This document shows, piece after piece, positions 19,720 to 30,806 of a DNA stretch of 64,000 nt. Source of the DNA: Ulva prolifera. Its lineage: Eukaryota > Chlorophyta > Ulvophyceae > Ulvales > Ulvaceae. Every line of letters starts with the position of its first letter. Positions within the stretch are counted from its first letter, which is position 1. A program made the position numbers and the translations under genes. The notes under the pieces are model-generated. The model saw nothing but the letters and a program-made list of their open reading frames with translations. It had not been told where the DNA came from and did not search any database. The stretch spans positions 10,558,985 through 10,622,984 of the forward strand of contig CM041196.1 in NCBI GenBank assembly GCA_023078555.1. Reading direction: 5' to 3'.

Positions 19720-22509
19720 TTGTTTTTGCCTTTGCTGACACACCCGCACGGCAAGCATGGGCCATGACGACAGGTCACACAGGTGAAAGTGGATGTGACA
19801 AGTGTGGGATTCGGTGTGTACGAGTTCTTCCTTGTGGCACCGAAGTCAATTCAGCGGCCTTCATGGGGTGCTATGAGAAGTGTCCTGTCTTACTCTTTGA
19901 TCCACGTCCACGGGCACAAGATCATAGCCGGAGCAATCATGTTGTGAGATGTCCATCTCACCTCCGGCGCAGGCCGGTAGATGTACACATGCATCATGAC
20001 CTCCAGGTCCTCTCAAGCACGTACATGACCAAATAATATAATACGGTCCGGATATTGCATCATCACATAGTCATCATATTATAATCATTTGTCATTTCGC
20101 GTCGTCGAATACCCGGACAGCGATACATTATTTGGCCTTTTAATGTCATGGGCATCAGTCGCACAATGCTCACCATGTGGCTACGAGGGCGTCACGCACC
20201 AGTCATAACCTTTCACTACACATCTTCATATATCTCATTATTAAGCACTGAGGTCATCGTGCATTTAGACGTGCGCACGAACACAACTTAGATCACATCA
20301 AACGACACAGCATATCAATAGTTAGGTATGTCAGTGGTCGTGGGACATGCATTATGACACATTCATAGTCACACGTCATCAGTCATACTCAGCATGCACA
20401 CAGGCAACTGTGCACAGGCCATTCGGATGCACTAAGTCACCTGAGCCCCGAACCCGCTACGCGGTGGCCACGCTAGAGTACTACACGAAATTGCCGTAAA
20501 GTCATATTTGGGGTTAAACTCCGACATGCACGTTATACTCCGAGACGCGCTGTTATCGCACCGGAAGTTACATGCATATGTCAGTGAGCACAATCATACT
20601 CGTCACACCATAACGCTGGCACTGAGTCCGTTGTCCGCTTGTCAGCCAATCATGTTAGATATCCTGCGATTATTAGGGGTTCCATTCAGTGTGCTCCATT
20701 TTTGTGTAGCACTTTAGCGTGGCCAGCCTTAGCAGGGGTGTCCTGGGTGCATTCCAAACGGTATTTATACCGTGCTCTTGCTGGGATTCGTCCTTCTGGT
20801 TTCAGAGTTCGAATTGGGGAAACCTGTTTCCATTCTGCTGTAACACATTCTTGTCTTACACACATCTTGTTACAACCTGTCGTTCCCCATAGTCGATCAT
20901 AGTCTTCGCACTACACGTAAGGCCCGGTCATTTACACCAAGTTAGATCCAGGTGCTCGTCAGCACCCCGGAGCCTTCCACCTCTCTCGACAAAACAAGAA
21001 CACAATGACATGCTGGTACTGTCCCCATGTCGAATGCATGCGTGGGGGGCGTTTTTCACAGCACCCAACTTGACTTGGGGTGTGATTGTGTATCTGTGCA
21101 GGATTCGAAGGAAGAGTTTGTTCAACTTGGCGACAAAGGGACACCAAATCTGGCAATGTTGCAGAAAATACTTATCACTGATCGGAAGCATCGCATTCGC
21201 AGTCAATCAGCGGAGAAGGTTAGCGTGCAAGCCAAGACGTCTGTTCCTTTGCCGGCACTAGCTCAGAACGGTGGGAACATGGCAGCAGACCCCTTGTCTG
21301 GGGGGTGGGTACACACTCATAGCTCAGCAGCTACGAAGATTGGAAAGGGTTAATCCTTCGTGAGCCGAAGTACTTATGCTTCTCGTTTACAACCGTGTGA
21401 CGCCGTGTTCATGTTGCAGCTGCCATGTTCCCTGTCAGAATGTCAAATTGGAGCTGCACAGGCTGAGATTTTCGAGTACGCAGCCTATGCCGAGAAGAAC
21501 TTGAAAGGAAAGCTGCTGACCCTTCTTTTGCATCGTTGTTTTGCTCACATACCACCCCATGTGCTTGCGACACTGCCTGGAGCCTTCTTGCGTGAAAAGA
21601 TTTCGGCGAGCGTCTAGTGCGCTGGACAAAACACTTCATCACGGGCCACTCAATGAAGAAAGCAGCCAAGGCCTCTGCAGCTGTGTGTCTGACGCAGATA
21701 TGTTTGCGAGTGAACAAGAATCTTTATACGGACATAGATGCTCCTCTATTAAGGACCCACCCGCACACCAGCTCGCGTCCCAGGGATGTTGGTGATGACT
21801 ATGACACCACTTTGCATGAATTAAAGTGTGCCAATACAAACGAGGACGGTGATGAGGTGCGGAGAGCGAATCTCTTGGTGCTGATATGGACCTATGTTGT
21901 TTGTGATAACACAACTGTGCGAGTTCCCGTAAAAATGTGTGTTGAACAGGTTGCACCATGTTGTAGATATCCCGGTTTGTAGACGTCTTTGATGAGATGA
22001 ACAATATAGCCGCTCATGGTGCTCATCGAGTCTTCGGAGACCTTGCAATTGCTGGGAAGCTGCCTAGAAGTCACATTATGGGTGACTTTATCAAGCAATC
22101 CGGTGAGACAAACCAAGTGGAAGGGATTGCGGCGTCTGTTTTGTGCTCTGCCACATCTACAATACAGTGTGGTGCCTTTGTAGTCCGGACCGATTCCGCC
22201 TGCAACTCGCATGGGAGGACCCATGTGGATCAGTATGCATACATTCCATTCATGTCCAATCGGGGACACAACGCGTTCGTGATGAGAATAGAACAAATTC
22301 TGCTGGTAGGGCGTAAGAATATGAAATGGCGAGGTGATGAGGCAAGGTTGGCCGTAGGCACCATGTGTGACCACCTGGCTATCAGGCGTGGGGCGGGACT
22401 GGAGACTAGCTTCAATGACGATCCTTCAAAGGGGCATGCACTGTCCCGAGGATGTTGTTTCTCTCGGCTGGTCGTCGAGATGCTGGTTACCTTACAGCAG
22501 TTTTTTTGA
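19720..22509 (+). pseudogene. TNP2/Plavaka-like transposase, C-terminal half
   Basis: Directly after the Ngaro-like element comes FAFADTPARQAWAMTTGHTG followed by CDKCGIRC (19722-19830). This is the D-PA-R ... GH ... C-x2-C block that in TNP2-type transposases follows the part encoded at 13.2-14.6 kb. Downstream coding-like frames at 21027-21353, 21360-21617, 21617-21982 and 21997-22509 are separated by short gaps. The last ends in TGA and includes IKQSGETNQVEGIAASVLCS and RRGAGLETSFNDDPSKGH. I do not recognise conserved residues in them, but the order and lack of other motifs suit C-terminal exons. The stretch 20037-20640 is AT-rich, without frames, and may be an intron or a small insertion. 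Confidence 0.5.
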
Positions 22510-23117
22510 GGCAGACTCATTGCCCATGCATTTTTTTCACGGGTGATGCTGGTGACACCTTCATTACCATTCGCAAGATGGGTTTTGGTGGCAGGAGAGA
22601 CTTGCTTGTGAATGGATGATGCATGCAGGGGCGGTCCGCAAACTGCGCCACTGTGTGTGAGTGGCTTTCAGCCACTGTGGTGTAAACGCTTGTGGTGTGC
22701 ATCATGAACACCATTTCACGCTTCTAGTTCATTGTTGTTGTGACCGGCATCTCAGACATCATGCATCTAACGTGGCGCAACTGTAGATAACTGAAAATGC
22801 ACCGAAGAACACAGCAAGTACCCTCGCACAACGTACATGCGTTTGTACAACGCCACCTTCACATATTGTAATATTTTATGCTTGTTTAGTCTACTTGCGC
22901 ATGAAGCTTATGTACAGCGTCTTGCACACTCGAATTACATTCAAATGTGCAAGTCAAGCTCTTCACAAGATGTAGCTACGAGTGCACCAACTCGGACAGG
23001 TCATGCGACTATGCTCTCAAGCAAACCGTGTCAGCAAACTAGATTGTAAATGCGCACAGTATTGTACGCACATTGTTTTACGTTCTGATATTCAAGGTTA
23101 GTAATCACGATCATGCC
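22510..23117. other. Intergenic stretch, nothing recognised
   Basis: Only short frames. No shared repeat or motif seen. Confidence 0.5.
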
Positions 23118-23470
23118 TGAACAAGACCCGTTTGTCAGAAATGCTTCATTCGCGCAGGTCAGACGCGCAGTCTTACGTCAGGTCTCGTCAGGAGGCCAGT
23201 GTTCCATACCTTGTGCGCACAGAGGTAGAACCGAGGAAACACTGCTGGGAAGATGCTAATGCCGTGAAACAGTAAGAAGAAAGGTTACATATCACAGTGT
23301 GCACATCCTTATATGCACACTGAACACTCAAGGTTACGGCGGGAGACCACCACAGGATCTCCCTCGCTACACCGGGACAATCCCGCTGGCGGCTTACCCC
23401 TGCACTAGATCCGCGGATCGATCGTGCATGGGTGCACCTGTCACCACACTGCTGCCCGCAGGCTCATGCA
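23118..23470 (-). repeat. Inverted, diverged LTR fragment of the Copia family
   Basis: On the minus strand this matches the 353-bp Copia LTRs: the reverse complement of TGTCAGAAATGC at 23133 is the LTR 3' end, and the LTR body runs to 23470, lacking only the last few bases of its 5' end. A short piece of leader (GGTCTTGTTCAGG on the minus strand, near 23118-23130) adjoins it. It has many substitutions relative to the other LTRs, so it is an older truncated copy. Confidence 0.8.
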
Positions 23471-23860
23471 CATCTTCAAGCATTCATAGGCCCCTTGCAA
23501 TTTGTGCTTCCACTCATCCACAATTGCTTGCCAGAGAAAGTTGGGGCATTGATGGCCACCAACCTCTGCACCTCCCTCTGCATCAGTGGCACGATTAAAT
23601 ACCGGAGCACAGCTTGAAATTCTTCTTTCACCAGGCCATCTGCATCTCTGCCATCTTGAGTCTGCATGTTGCTGTGCAGGATCAGTTGCCAGCAAATGAG
23701 GGAGACATCATAGTGGACTTGCCCAAGCCATTCTGGCACATACTAGGTAGAGAGCAGCCACCCAGGGCATACTGGGATTTCCTTGAGCCAGCACAGCTTG
23801 TAGTGGTTGCAGCATCTGACTGTGGTTGCTTGCTGGTCAGGTCTAGGAAATACACACGGC
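23471..23860 (-). other. Coding-like minus-strand frame between two LTRs
   Basis: The minus-strand frame 23739-23476 contains LVKEEFQAVLRYLIVPLMQR and looks protein-like. It is cut at its downstream end by the inverted LTR fragment and upstream by the copy A LTR. I recognise no domain. Confidence 0.3.
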
Positions 23861-24212
23861 TGTCACAATGCATGAGCCTGCGGGCAGCAGCGTGGTGACA
23901 GGTGCACCCATGCACGAACGATCCGCGGATCCAGTGTAGGGGTAAGCCGCCAGTTAGGATCGCCTCGATGTAGTGAGAGAGATCGTGCGAGGGTTTCCCG
24001 CCGTAACCTTGAGTATTCAGTGTGACCATATAAGCATGTGCACACTGAGAACTGTAACCATTCTTCTTACTGTTTCCCGGTACTAGCACTCCCCTCTTCA
24101 GCATCTCTCGGTTCTACCTCTGTGCGCAGAAGGTATGAGATGCTGGCTGTCCTGACCTGACCTGAATGAGGACTGCGCGTCCGCCCCTGCACAAATGATA
24201 GCTTTTCTGACA
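23861..24212 (+). repeat. 5' LTR of Copia copy A
   Basis: 352 bp, TG...CA, from TGTCACAATGCATGAG to TTTTCTGACA. It is followed by TGGTATCGATGATG, whose first bases match an initiator-Met tRNA primer site. It differs from the copy B LTRs at many positions, so copy A is older. Confidence 0.9.
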
Positions 24213-24517
24213 TGGTATCGATGATGTTAGCGTTATGTCTGTTTATGGTCTTGTTCAGGAAGCCGTCGGCCAATGTCTGTGCGCAGACACGGCGGGCATT
24301 CCACTGTTCTGCCGGCGCTCAGACTGCGGTCAAAAGCGCAGGCATCATTTAGCTTTCTCGTAGTATATTGTTGTTAGACACATTTCGAGAAGCTTGTTTT
24401 AATGATCAGCGCTGAGAAAAGCGAACGCGTTCGCTTATTTTCTCAACCTGTCTGCTTGCGAGCAATCCCACCGGTTAGTTGCTGCGCGCGACAAACAACC
24501 GTCTGTCCTAATGCAGG

Positions 24518-25405
24518 ATGTCTCTCTCAAATGCCAACTCTAACGCCAACTCTCCTCGCGAGGAGAGGCGTGACGATGCTCACCAGCAGCCTCTCGTCGA
24601 CAGGGACGCTGACCAGCAGCTCCCTAACGGAGAACAGCCTGCGGGTATGTTGCTCCGGGGCGGACGAATTGTCCGGCCACTACCCTCTTCCCACACTGGG
24701 CAGAGCAGCCAGCAGGTGCCTTTTTCCTCTCATGTTGTGAACGATCCTGGTCACACTGAGTCACTCATATCACTCGAAACGTTATCCGAGGCGCTGCGTG
24801 CATCTCGGGGACGTAGCGAACCTGATTTGACTAAAGGGAAATTGCCTGAGTGGAATCACAAGACTGAAAGTTTCGTTGCGTACGAACAGAAAGTCTTTTT
24901 GTGGTTAGGTCAATTTGAGTTAGACCATTTGTTGCAGCACGCACCGTCTGCGGACGAACAGCGTGTTCATGCTAGGGCGAGGACACAGGTCCTAATGTCT
25001 TTGCCTGACGCGGATAGGACGACTGTCTATCGCATGTCACACTTGTGTAAAGCATGGTCTTACTTGACTGCCAAGTATAGGCCTAGCACTGAAGCCGAGA
25101 TCCACAGACTGTGGAGTCGGTTCAATTCTTTGTCACAACACAATAAAGATGTCGCGACATATTGTGGTGAGGTGATGAGTGTTTACACTCAACTGGAGGC
25201 ACTAGGTGCCGATGTGGGCCAGCGATGGCTTCGTCTGAAACTGTTAGAGGTGGGGGAGGAGTTCAACGCTGTGCGCGGCGAAGTTCAACACTAATCCCCT
25301 CATGTGATAATATCACGTTTAACTGAGCATGCTGATTTGCTCAAACAACAGCGGTCGCTGCAGGCTAGGTCTGGGGCGCCCGCGGGCAAACCAGGCCATG
25401 GCTGG
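24518..25405 (+). pseudogene. Copia copy A gag, 5' part
   Basis: Starts MSLSNANSNANS like copy B and is colinear with it to residue 258, where a TAA replaces a Ser codon (near 25291). Homology then continues to the copy B insertion point at 25405 (TSD GCTGG 25401-25405). The missing zinc-knuckle region lies at 31994-32150. Confidence 0.9.
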
Positions 25406-25758
25406 TGTCACAATGCATGAGCCTGCGGGCAGCAGTGTGGTGACAGGTGCACCCATGCACGAACGATCCGCGGATCCAGTGTAGGGGTAAGCCGCCAGCT
25501 AGGATCGTCTCGATGTAGTGAGAGAGATCGTGCGAGGGTTTCCCGCCGTAACCTTGAGTGTTGAGTGTTCAGTGTGCATATAAGCATGTGCACGCTGAGA
25601 TCTGGAACCATTCTCATTACTGTTTCCCGGTACTAGCACTTCCCTTCAACATCTCTCGGTTCTACCTCTGTGCGCAGCAGGTATGAGATGTTGGCTGTCC
25701 TGACCTGACCTGAATGAGGACTGCGCGTCCGCCCTGCACAAAGATAGCTTTTCTGACA
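25406..25758 (+). repeat. 5' LTR of Copia copy B
   Basis: TGTCACAATG...TTTTCTGACA, 353 bp. A TATA-like CATATAAG lies at 25577-25584, a plausible core promoter. Confidence 0.95.
25577..25584 (+). promoter_or_regulatory. TATA-like box in the Copia LTR
   Basis: CATATAAG in the middle of the LTR, conserved in the 3' LTR (31807-31814) and in copy A. The position suits a U3/R boundary upstream of transcription start. Inferred only. Confidence 0.4.
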
Positions 25759-25775
25759 TGGTATCGGTGATGTTA
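25759..25775 (+). other. Primer binding site of Copia copy B
   Basis: TGGTATCGGTGATG immediately follows the LTR. The leading TGGTATC matches the complement of the 3' end of initiator Met tRNA used by many plant Copia elements. The remainder does not, so the match is short. Confidence 0.5.
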
Positions 25776-26063
25776 GCGTTATGTCTGTTTATGGTCTTGT
25801 TCAGGAAGCCGTCGGCCAATGTCTGTGCGCAGACACGGCGGGCATTCCACTGTTCTGCCGGCGCTCAGACTGCGGTCAAAAGCGCAGGCATCATTTAGCT
25901 CTCTCGTAGCATATTGTTGTTAGATACAATTCGAGAAGCTTGTTTTAATGATCAGCGCTGAGAAAAGCGAACGCGTTCGTTTGTTCTCTCAACCTGTTTG
26001 CTCGCGAGCAATCCCACTGGTTAGTTGCTGCGCGCGACAAACAACCATCTGTCCTGATGCAGG

Positions 26064-27551
26064 ATGTCTCTTTCGAACGCCAACTCCAACGCCAACTCTC
26101 CTCGCGAGGAGAGGCGTGACGATGCTGACCAGCAGCCTCTCGTCGACAGGGACGCTGACCAGCAGCTCCCTGACGGAGAACAGCCTGCGGGTATGTTGCT
26201 CCGTGGCGGCCGAATTGTCCGGCCACGACCCTCTTCCCACACTGGGCAGAGCAGTCAGCAGGTGCCTTTTTCCTCTCATGTTGTGAACGATCCTGGTCAC
26301 ACTGAGTCACTCATATCACTCGAGACGTTAACCGAGGCGCTGCGCGCATCTCGGGGGCGTAGCGAACCTGATTTGACTAAAGGGAAATTGCCTGATTGGA
26401 ATTACAAGACTGAAAGTTTCGTTGCGTACGAACAGAAAGTTTTTTTGTGGTTAGGTCAGTTCGAGTTAGACCATTTGTTGCAGCACGCACCGTCTGCGGA
26501 CGAACAGCGTGTTCACGCTAGGGCGAGGACACAGGTCCTAATGTCTTTGCCTGACGCGGATAGGACGACTGTCTATCGCATGTCACATTTGTGTGAAGCA
26601 TGGTCTTACTTGACTGCCAAGTACAGACCTAGCACTGAAGCCGAGATCCACAGACTGTGGAGTCGGTTTAATTCTTTGTCACAACACAATAAAGATGTCG
26701 CGACATATTGTGGTGAGGTGATGAGTGTTTACACTCAACTGGAGGCACTAGGTGCCGATGTGGGCCAGCGATGGCTACGTTTGAAACTGTTAGAGGTGGG
26801 GGAGGAGTTCAACGCTGTGCGCGGCGAAGTTCAACACTCCTCCCCTCATGTTATAATAGCCCGTTTGACTGAGCATGCTGATTTGCTCAAACAACAGCGG
26901 TCGCTGCAGGCTAGGTCTGGTACGCCCGCGGGCAAACCAGGTCATGGCTGGCGCAAGCAGCACCGTGGTGACGGCCCTGTGGTCGCTGCTCTCGCAGCTG
27001 GCCAGGCTCCTCGCGAGGAGACCAGGACCTGTTTCTTCTGCAAGAAGAAGGGACATTTGCGTGCGAACTGCCCCCAACGCAAACAGGCTGCGGCCAGAGA
27101 TGTTTGCACTATTGAAATGCCTGCCAAGTATCCACAGCCGGACGCGTCCATGCCGTGGAACATCATTGTTGATAGTGGGTCGGACATGCATATAGTAGGA
27201 AATCGGGAAATGTTCACTGAGTACGGCCCGTGTCAGAAAGTTGCCAATCTCGCGGGACCAGGGCAGCTTTCTATCATGGGTAGGGGAACCATTCAGGTGA
27301 ACCTGGGTGCTTATGTGGACAAGCATGGGAACACGCATCCACTTGATGTGGAAATCCCTGGTGTTTACTATGCTCCTGAATGTCCGTACAACCTGCTCAG
27401 CACGATGGGTCTTAGATCAGAGCAGATGTTCCTAGACACGCGTAGGAATGTGTTATATGTCCCTGGTCTGGGTGATATGGCTACCGGCGTGGAAGATGAC
27501 GTCAAGTATCAGGAATTAGATGTAGACGGTCATCCTGTTTTTTGCTTTTAA
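26064..27551 (+). CDS. Copia gag and protease (copy B), frame broken at its 3' end
   Basis: Begins MSLSNANSNANS. The capsid-like Gag region (about residues 90-270, with LSQHNKDVATYCGEVMSVYT) resembles UBN2-type Copia Gag. A zinc knuckle CFFCKKKGHLRANC has Cys323, Cys326, His331 and Cys336. The aspartic protease follows, with catalytic Asp370 in VDSGSDMHIV. Gag packages the RNA and the protease matures the polyprotein. An extra T in the T-run near 27540 relative to copy A shifts the frame into TAA at 27549. In copy A the frame reads on into integrase, so the ancestral product was one gag-pol protein. Confidence 0.9.
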   Translation: MSLSNANSNANSPREERRDDADQQPLVDRDADQQLPDGEQPAGMLLRGGRIVRPRPSSHTGQSSQQVPFSSHVVNDPGHTESLISLETLTEALRASRGRSEPDLTKGKLPDWNYKTESFVAYEQKVFLWLGQFELDHLLQHAPSADEQRVHARARTQVLMSLPDADRTTVYRMSHLCEAWSYLTAKYRPSTEAEIHRLWSRFNSLSQHNKDVATYCGEVMSVYTQLEALGADVGQRWLRLKLLEVGEEFNAVRGEVQHSSPHVIIARLTEHADLLKQQRSLQARSGTPAGKPGHGWRKQHRGDGPVVAALAAGQAPREETRTCFFCKKKGHLRANCPQRKQAAARDVCTIEMPAKYPQPDASMPWNIIVDSGSDMHIVGNREMFTEYGPCQKVANLAGPGQLSIMGRGTIQVNLGAYVDKHGNTHPLDVEIPGVYYAPECPYNLLSTMGLRSEQMFLDTRRNVLYVPGLGDMATGVEDDVKYQELDVDGHPVFCF

Positions 27552-27552
27552 A

Positions 27553-28863
27553 ATGGCGGTAGATACGAAACCCATTCTCGTCGGTGCGCCTGTCAATAGT
27601 GGGGTAGTCTGGTCTAACCAGAGCAGTCCGACCTCAGTTATTGAGGATCAACAGCAGTGGCATCATGTGGCGGTTGCGGCCGTTGACCTGAAGCGACCCA
27701 ATGCTGGGGGAGCTGAGGTCCCACATGATGCATACTTGCTGGAACCTGCTTTTCTAGCACACTTGTCTTTTCATCAGTCCAATTGGGTTCTGAAACGTAT
27801 GCAATCTAACAGTGAATTTTATGGTCATTTGAATTTGGATGTCGATTCCGAGCCATTGGGGAATCGGTGTCACGGCTGCAGAATTGGCAAGGTGCCTGCG
27901 GGTAACTTCTCTGCCAATGATCGTGAGCTCATGGGTCAGGCCAAGTGGCCTGGTGAGCAACTGCACGCCGACTTAGCTGGTCCTGTCTCTCCAGTAGGAA
28001 TTGGTGGTGTGAAATATGTTTTGTTTGTGATGTGTGCCTTTACCCGTTATACTTTCGTGGTAGGTCTGCGCAAAAAGAGTGAGGCTGCGGCCATGATCTC
28101 TTATATTATCGAACGCATTCGGGTGAATGTGGTGAAGCCAGGTGAACCGGGTGTGCGCATCCTACACACCGACAAAGGGGGAGAGTTTATGGTCGCGGCC
28201 TTAAAGCTCTACCTCCAGCGTCGTGGCATCACTCACCGCTTGACCCCCACAGCCGCTCATCGCTGTAATGGCATGATCGAGAGGAGGATCGGAGTGGCCT
28301 TTGAGTCACTCCGTGCTGTGCTGCTCGCGAGCGGCCTACCTCTGTTCCTGTGGATAGAATGCCTCGCCAGCGTTGTCCATGGTCACAATCTCACGCCATC
28401 GTCGGCATTGTACCATGACAAACTGGCGAGCATCCTCAAGGGCCTGAAAGCTCAGCATGCTGTCAATGCGTCTGCGGACGTTGACGAAGCTGAACGGAGC
28501 CTGGGGAAGGGTAAGCGCATGAAAAAGGCCGAGCGCGATAAGTTGAGGGATGAGGAGAAACGCAAGTACAAGTTGCTTGCGACGACAGAATTAGATGAGT
28601 TTTTAGTGCGGTCTTGTGATAAGGATATCATTCCTTATATGGCCTTTTTCCGTGACACCTCCGTTGAGGTGTTCCAAGATCTGCTGCGGCAGCAGCGTCC
28701 ATGGGGGGTTGAAGTGTATGCATACCCTAGGGATGACAAGCTGCGGAAGTTGTCCCCGCGGGGTGTGCCTGCATACTGGGTCGGGGCTGGGTTAGGCCCC
28801 AGCATGCAGCTTGTGTACGCCCAGGACGTTCCTGGGGGTAGGGTTTTGTTGTGCGTCAGGTGA
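27553..28863 (+). CDS. Copia integrase (copy B segment)
   Basis: 436 codons. GAG-pre-integrase region with NWVLKRMQS...HGCRIGKVP (zinc His/Cys), then the rve core: Asp140 in HADLAGP (27970), Asp207 in LHTDKGGEF (28171) and Glu243 in CNGMIERR (28279), spaced DD35E as expected. It joins element cDNA to target DNA. A charged Lys/Glu-rich linker follows (KGKRMKKAERDKLRDEEKRK). The 3' end is broken near 28845 by loss of one T compared with copy A, giving TGA at 28861. Its 5' boundary is the frameshift near 27540, not a true start. Confidence 0.9.
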   Translation: MAVDTKPILVGAPVNSGVVWSNQSSPTSVIEDQQQWHHVAVAAVDLKRPNAGGAEVPHDAYLLEPAFLAHLSFHQSNWVLKRMQSNSEFYGHLNLDVDSEPLGNRCHGCRIGKVPAGNFSANDRELMGQAKWPGEQLHADLAGPVSPVGIGGVKYVLFVMCAFTRYTFVVGLRKKSEAAAMISYIIERIRVNVVKPGEPGVRILHTDKGGEFMVAALKLYLQRRGITHRLTPTAAHRCNGMIERRIGVAFESLRAVLLASGLPLFLWIECLASVVHGHNLTPSSALYHDKLASILKGLKAQHAVNASADVDEAERSLGKGKRMKKAERDKLRDEEKRKYKLLATTELDEFLVRSCDKDIIPYMAFFRDTSVEVFQDLLRQQRPWGVEVYAYPRDDKLRKLSPRGVPAYWVGAGLGPSMQLVYAQDVPGGRVLLCVR

Positions 28864-30806
28864 TGTGCACTGCGGATCAGATGATCCGGCACGTACGCAA
28901 GTACGATGCGTCCGCCGTTGTGGACAAGAGGGAACCTAAGGAGTTTGCGAACTCCTACACGGTTGCTTTCGAGGGGGACGATGAGGGTGAGCGTGTTACT
29001 GACGCTGATGTGCCTCCATTTGCGGCAGAGCACACCTATGACGGGGGAGTGTTGCGCCGTCTGCGTGACCAGCTTCACACCCCCCCTGGTCATGGTAGGG
29101 TTCCTGTCATGGAAATGACTTTCCGGCAGGATAACCCTGAGCCTAGTGAGGCTGTGTATTCTCCACGATTTGGAGCTGGCTCCTCTGCGGAGATTATCCG
29201 GCGTGACCCTGCTAGGGCAACACCGGAAATAGCCAGAGCAGCTTTGCATCGCACGCGTGCAATGTCCAGAGCTGCTGCTCACCCTGCCGTCCCTGCTCCC
29301 CCTCGTGTTCACGGCGAAGTGTATCATCCTGTCGCCACGCCCTCTCGCACTGCGCGGTATGTTGTCACGCGCAATGCTGTGTTGCACGACCTTGGTGTAG
29401 AAGTTGCGTTCCCCGTCCAAATGTCTGTCAGTGCGTCTGACGAGGACATGGATGAGGATGACGACGGTCCCGGCATCTATGATGACGATGACGAACAGCG
29501 CATGGACTACACCGTCTCAGATGATGAAAGAGCTGCGGCTCATCAGAATCTGGAGGCTCAGCGGGTCCGTTCTGGGAGTAATTCGGCAGCGGCCTCAGCA
29601 TCTGGCGCGGGGGCAGTTGCTCAGCCCTTGCGAGGAGCTGAGGCGCCGAGGCCCTTCTGGGAGGATGAGCCAGATGAGGTGGAGACCGGATCCGAATTAG
29701 GGGGAGAGGATCCGGACCCCTCAGCCGCAGTTGGGGTTGATTTGCCTGACGAGGTGAGGGCCATTCCAGCCGCCTTGCCTCGCATTAAAATCAATCCTCT
29801 TGTACGCAGACGCCTTGTTCCATTGGCTGCGGATGTAGCAGCTGTACAAATGCATGAGCCTGCGGGCTCTGACATTGCTAGTAGTGAAACAGTTGTAGCT
29901 GCTATTGATGTTTCAGCTTGCGATCAGGACACATCAGCCGCGGCTGACTGTGGAGTGTCCTGTGCAGGCCTGAAGCCTCAGCATGTGGAGTCTGGTGAGC
30001 AGCAGAGTGTTCAGCGTCGTGGGTCGCGCCGAGCAGCTGCCGCCAGGAAGCAGAAGGCCTCCTCCGACCCTGATATGCCTTCTATGAAGGAAGGACTTGC
30101 GGGTCCGGACAGGGATGCATGGCTGCGTGCCATGCAGGAGGAGGTAGATGCACTGGGTGAGCACGGAACCTTCGGGTTGTGCTATCTGCCTGCGGGCAAA
30201 CGGGCTGTCTCGGGCAAGTGGGTGCTCAAGATCAAGCGTGGGCCTGCGGGGGAGATTCAGCGCTACAAGGCACGCTACGTAGCGCGGGGTTTTTCTCAGG
30301 TAGAGGGTGTAGACTTTTTTGAGACTTGGTCACCTGTTGGGAGCTATGCGACACTTCGTGTGTTGCTGTCACTTGCTGCTCAGGCAGATTTAGAAATTAG
30401 ACACATAGATATACAGTGTGCTTTTCTGAATGGTGAGCTGGAGGAGGAAGTGTTCGTTGAACAGCCCCCGTACTTCACTGACGGGACAGCACGTGTATGG
30501 AGATTGCATAAAACCCTGTATGGCCTGAAGCAAGCCGCTCGCGAGTGGCATAAAGCTTTAGTAAAGGTCTTAGCAGAGATGGGATTTGTGTGCGCACAGA
30601 GTGATCCCGGACTGTATGTTAGAACATCTGGTCTTTGTTTTATTTTTCTGTGGGTCGACGACTTGTTCATATTCAGCGGCACTGCGGGGCTGCAAGAACT
30701 TGTCGACATAATCCTCACAAAATTTGAAGGTAGAGACCTGGGTGAACTAGCATGGGCACTTGGCACTGAGATCATGGGGATCGTAAGGCCAAGACAATCA
30801 CCATGA
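28851..30806 (+). CDS. Copia acidic linker and reverse transcriptase (copy B segment)
   Basis: The first 400 or so residues form a long linker with a very acidic patch (DEDMDEDDDGPGIYDDDDE, from about 29437). RT begins around WLRAMQEEVDALGEHGTFGL, with KARYVARGFSQVEGVDFFET, IDIQCAFLNGELEEEVFVEQ and LYGLKQAAREWHKAL. The catalytic box is WVDDLFIF (Asp codons 30657-30662), with Trp where YVDD is usual; copy A has the same. A one-base deletion at about 30778 relative to copy A ends the frame shortly after ALGTEIM. This enzyme copies element RNA into cDNA. Confidence 0.9.
   Translation: MRQVMCTADQMIRHVRKYDASAVVDKREPKEFANSYTVAFEGDDEGERVTDADVPPFAAEHTYDGGVLRRLRDQLHTPPGHGRVPVMEMTFRQDNPEPSEAVYSPRFGAGSSAEIIRRDPARATPEIARAALHRTRAMSRAAAHPAVPAPPRVHGEVYHPVATPSRTARYVVTRNAVLHDLGVEVAFPVQMSVSASDEDMDEDDDGPGIYDDDDEQRMDYTVSDDERAAAHQNLEAQRVRSGSNSAAASASGAGAVAQPLRGAEAPRPFWEDEPDEVETGSELGGEDPDPSAAVGVDLPDEVRAIPAALPRIKINPLVRRRLVPLAADVAAVQMHEPAGSDIASSETVVAAIDVSACDQDTSAAADCGVSCAGLKPQHVESGEQQSVQRRGSRRAAAARKQKASSDPDMPSMKEGLAGPDRDAWLRAMQEEVDALGEHGTFGLCYLPAGKRAVSGKWVLKIKRGPAGEIQRYKARYVARGFSQVEGVDFFETWSPVGSYATLRVLLSLAAQADLEIRHIDIQCAFLNGELEEEVFVEQPPYFTDGTARVWRLHKTLYGLKQAAREWHKALVKVLAEMGFVCAQSDPGLYVRTSGLCFIFLWVDDLFIFSGTAGLQELVDIILTKFEGRDLGELAWALGTEIMGIVRPRQSP

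Noticed and set aside
20037..20500. AT-rich stretch as a MITE
   Set aside because: I looked for inverted ends and a target duplication and found none I could support; an intron is equally possible.
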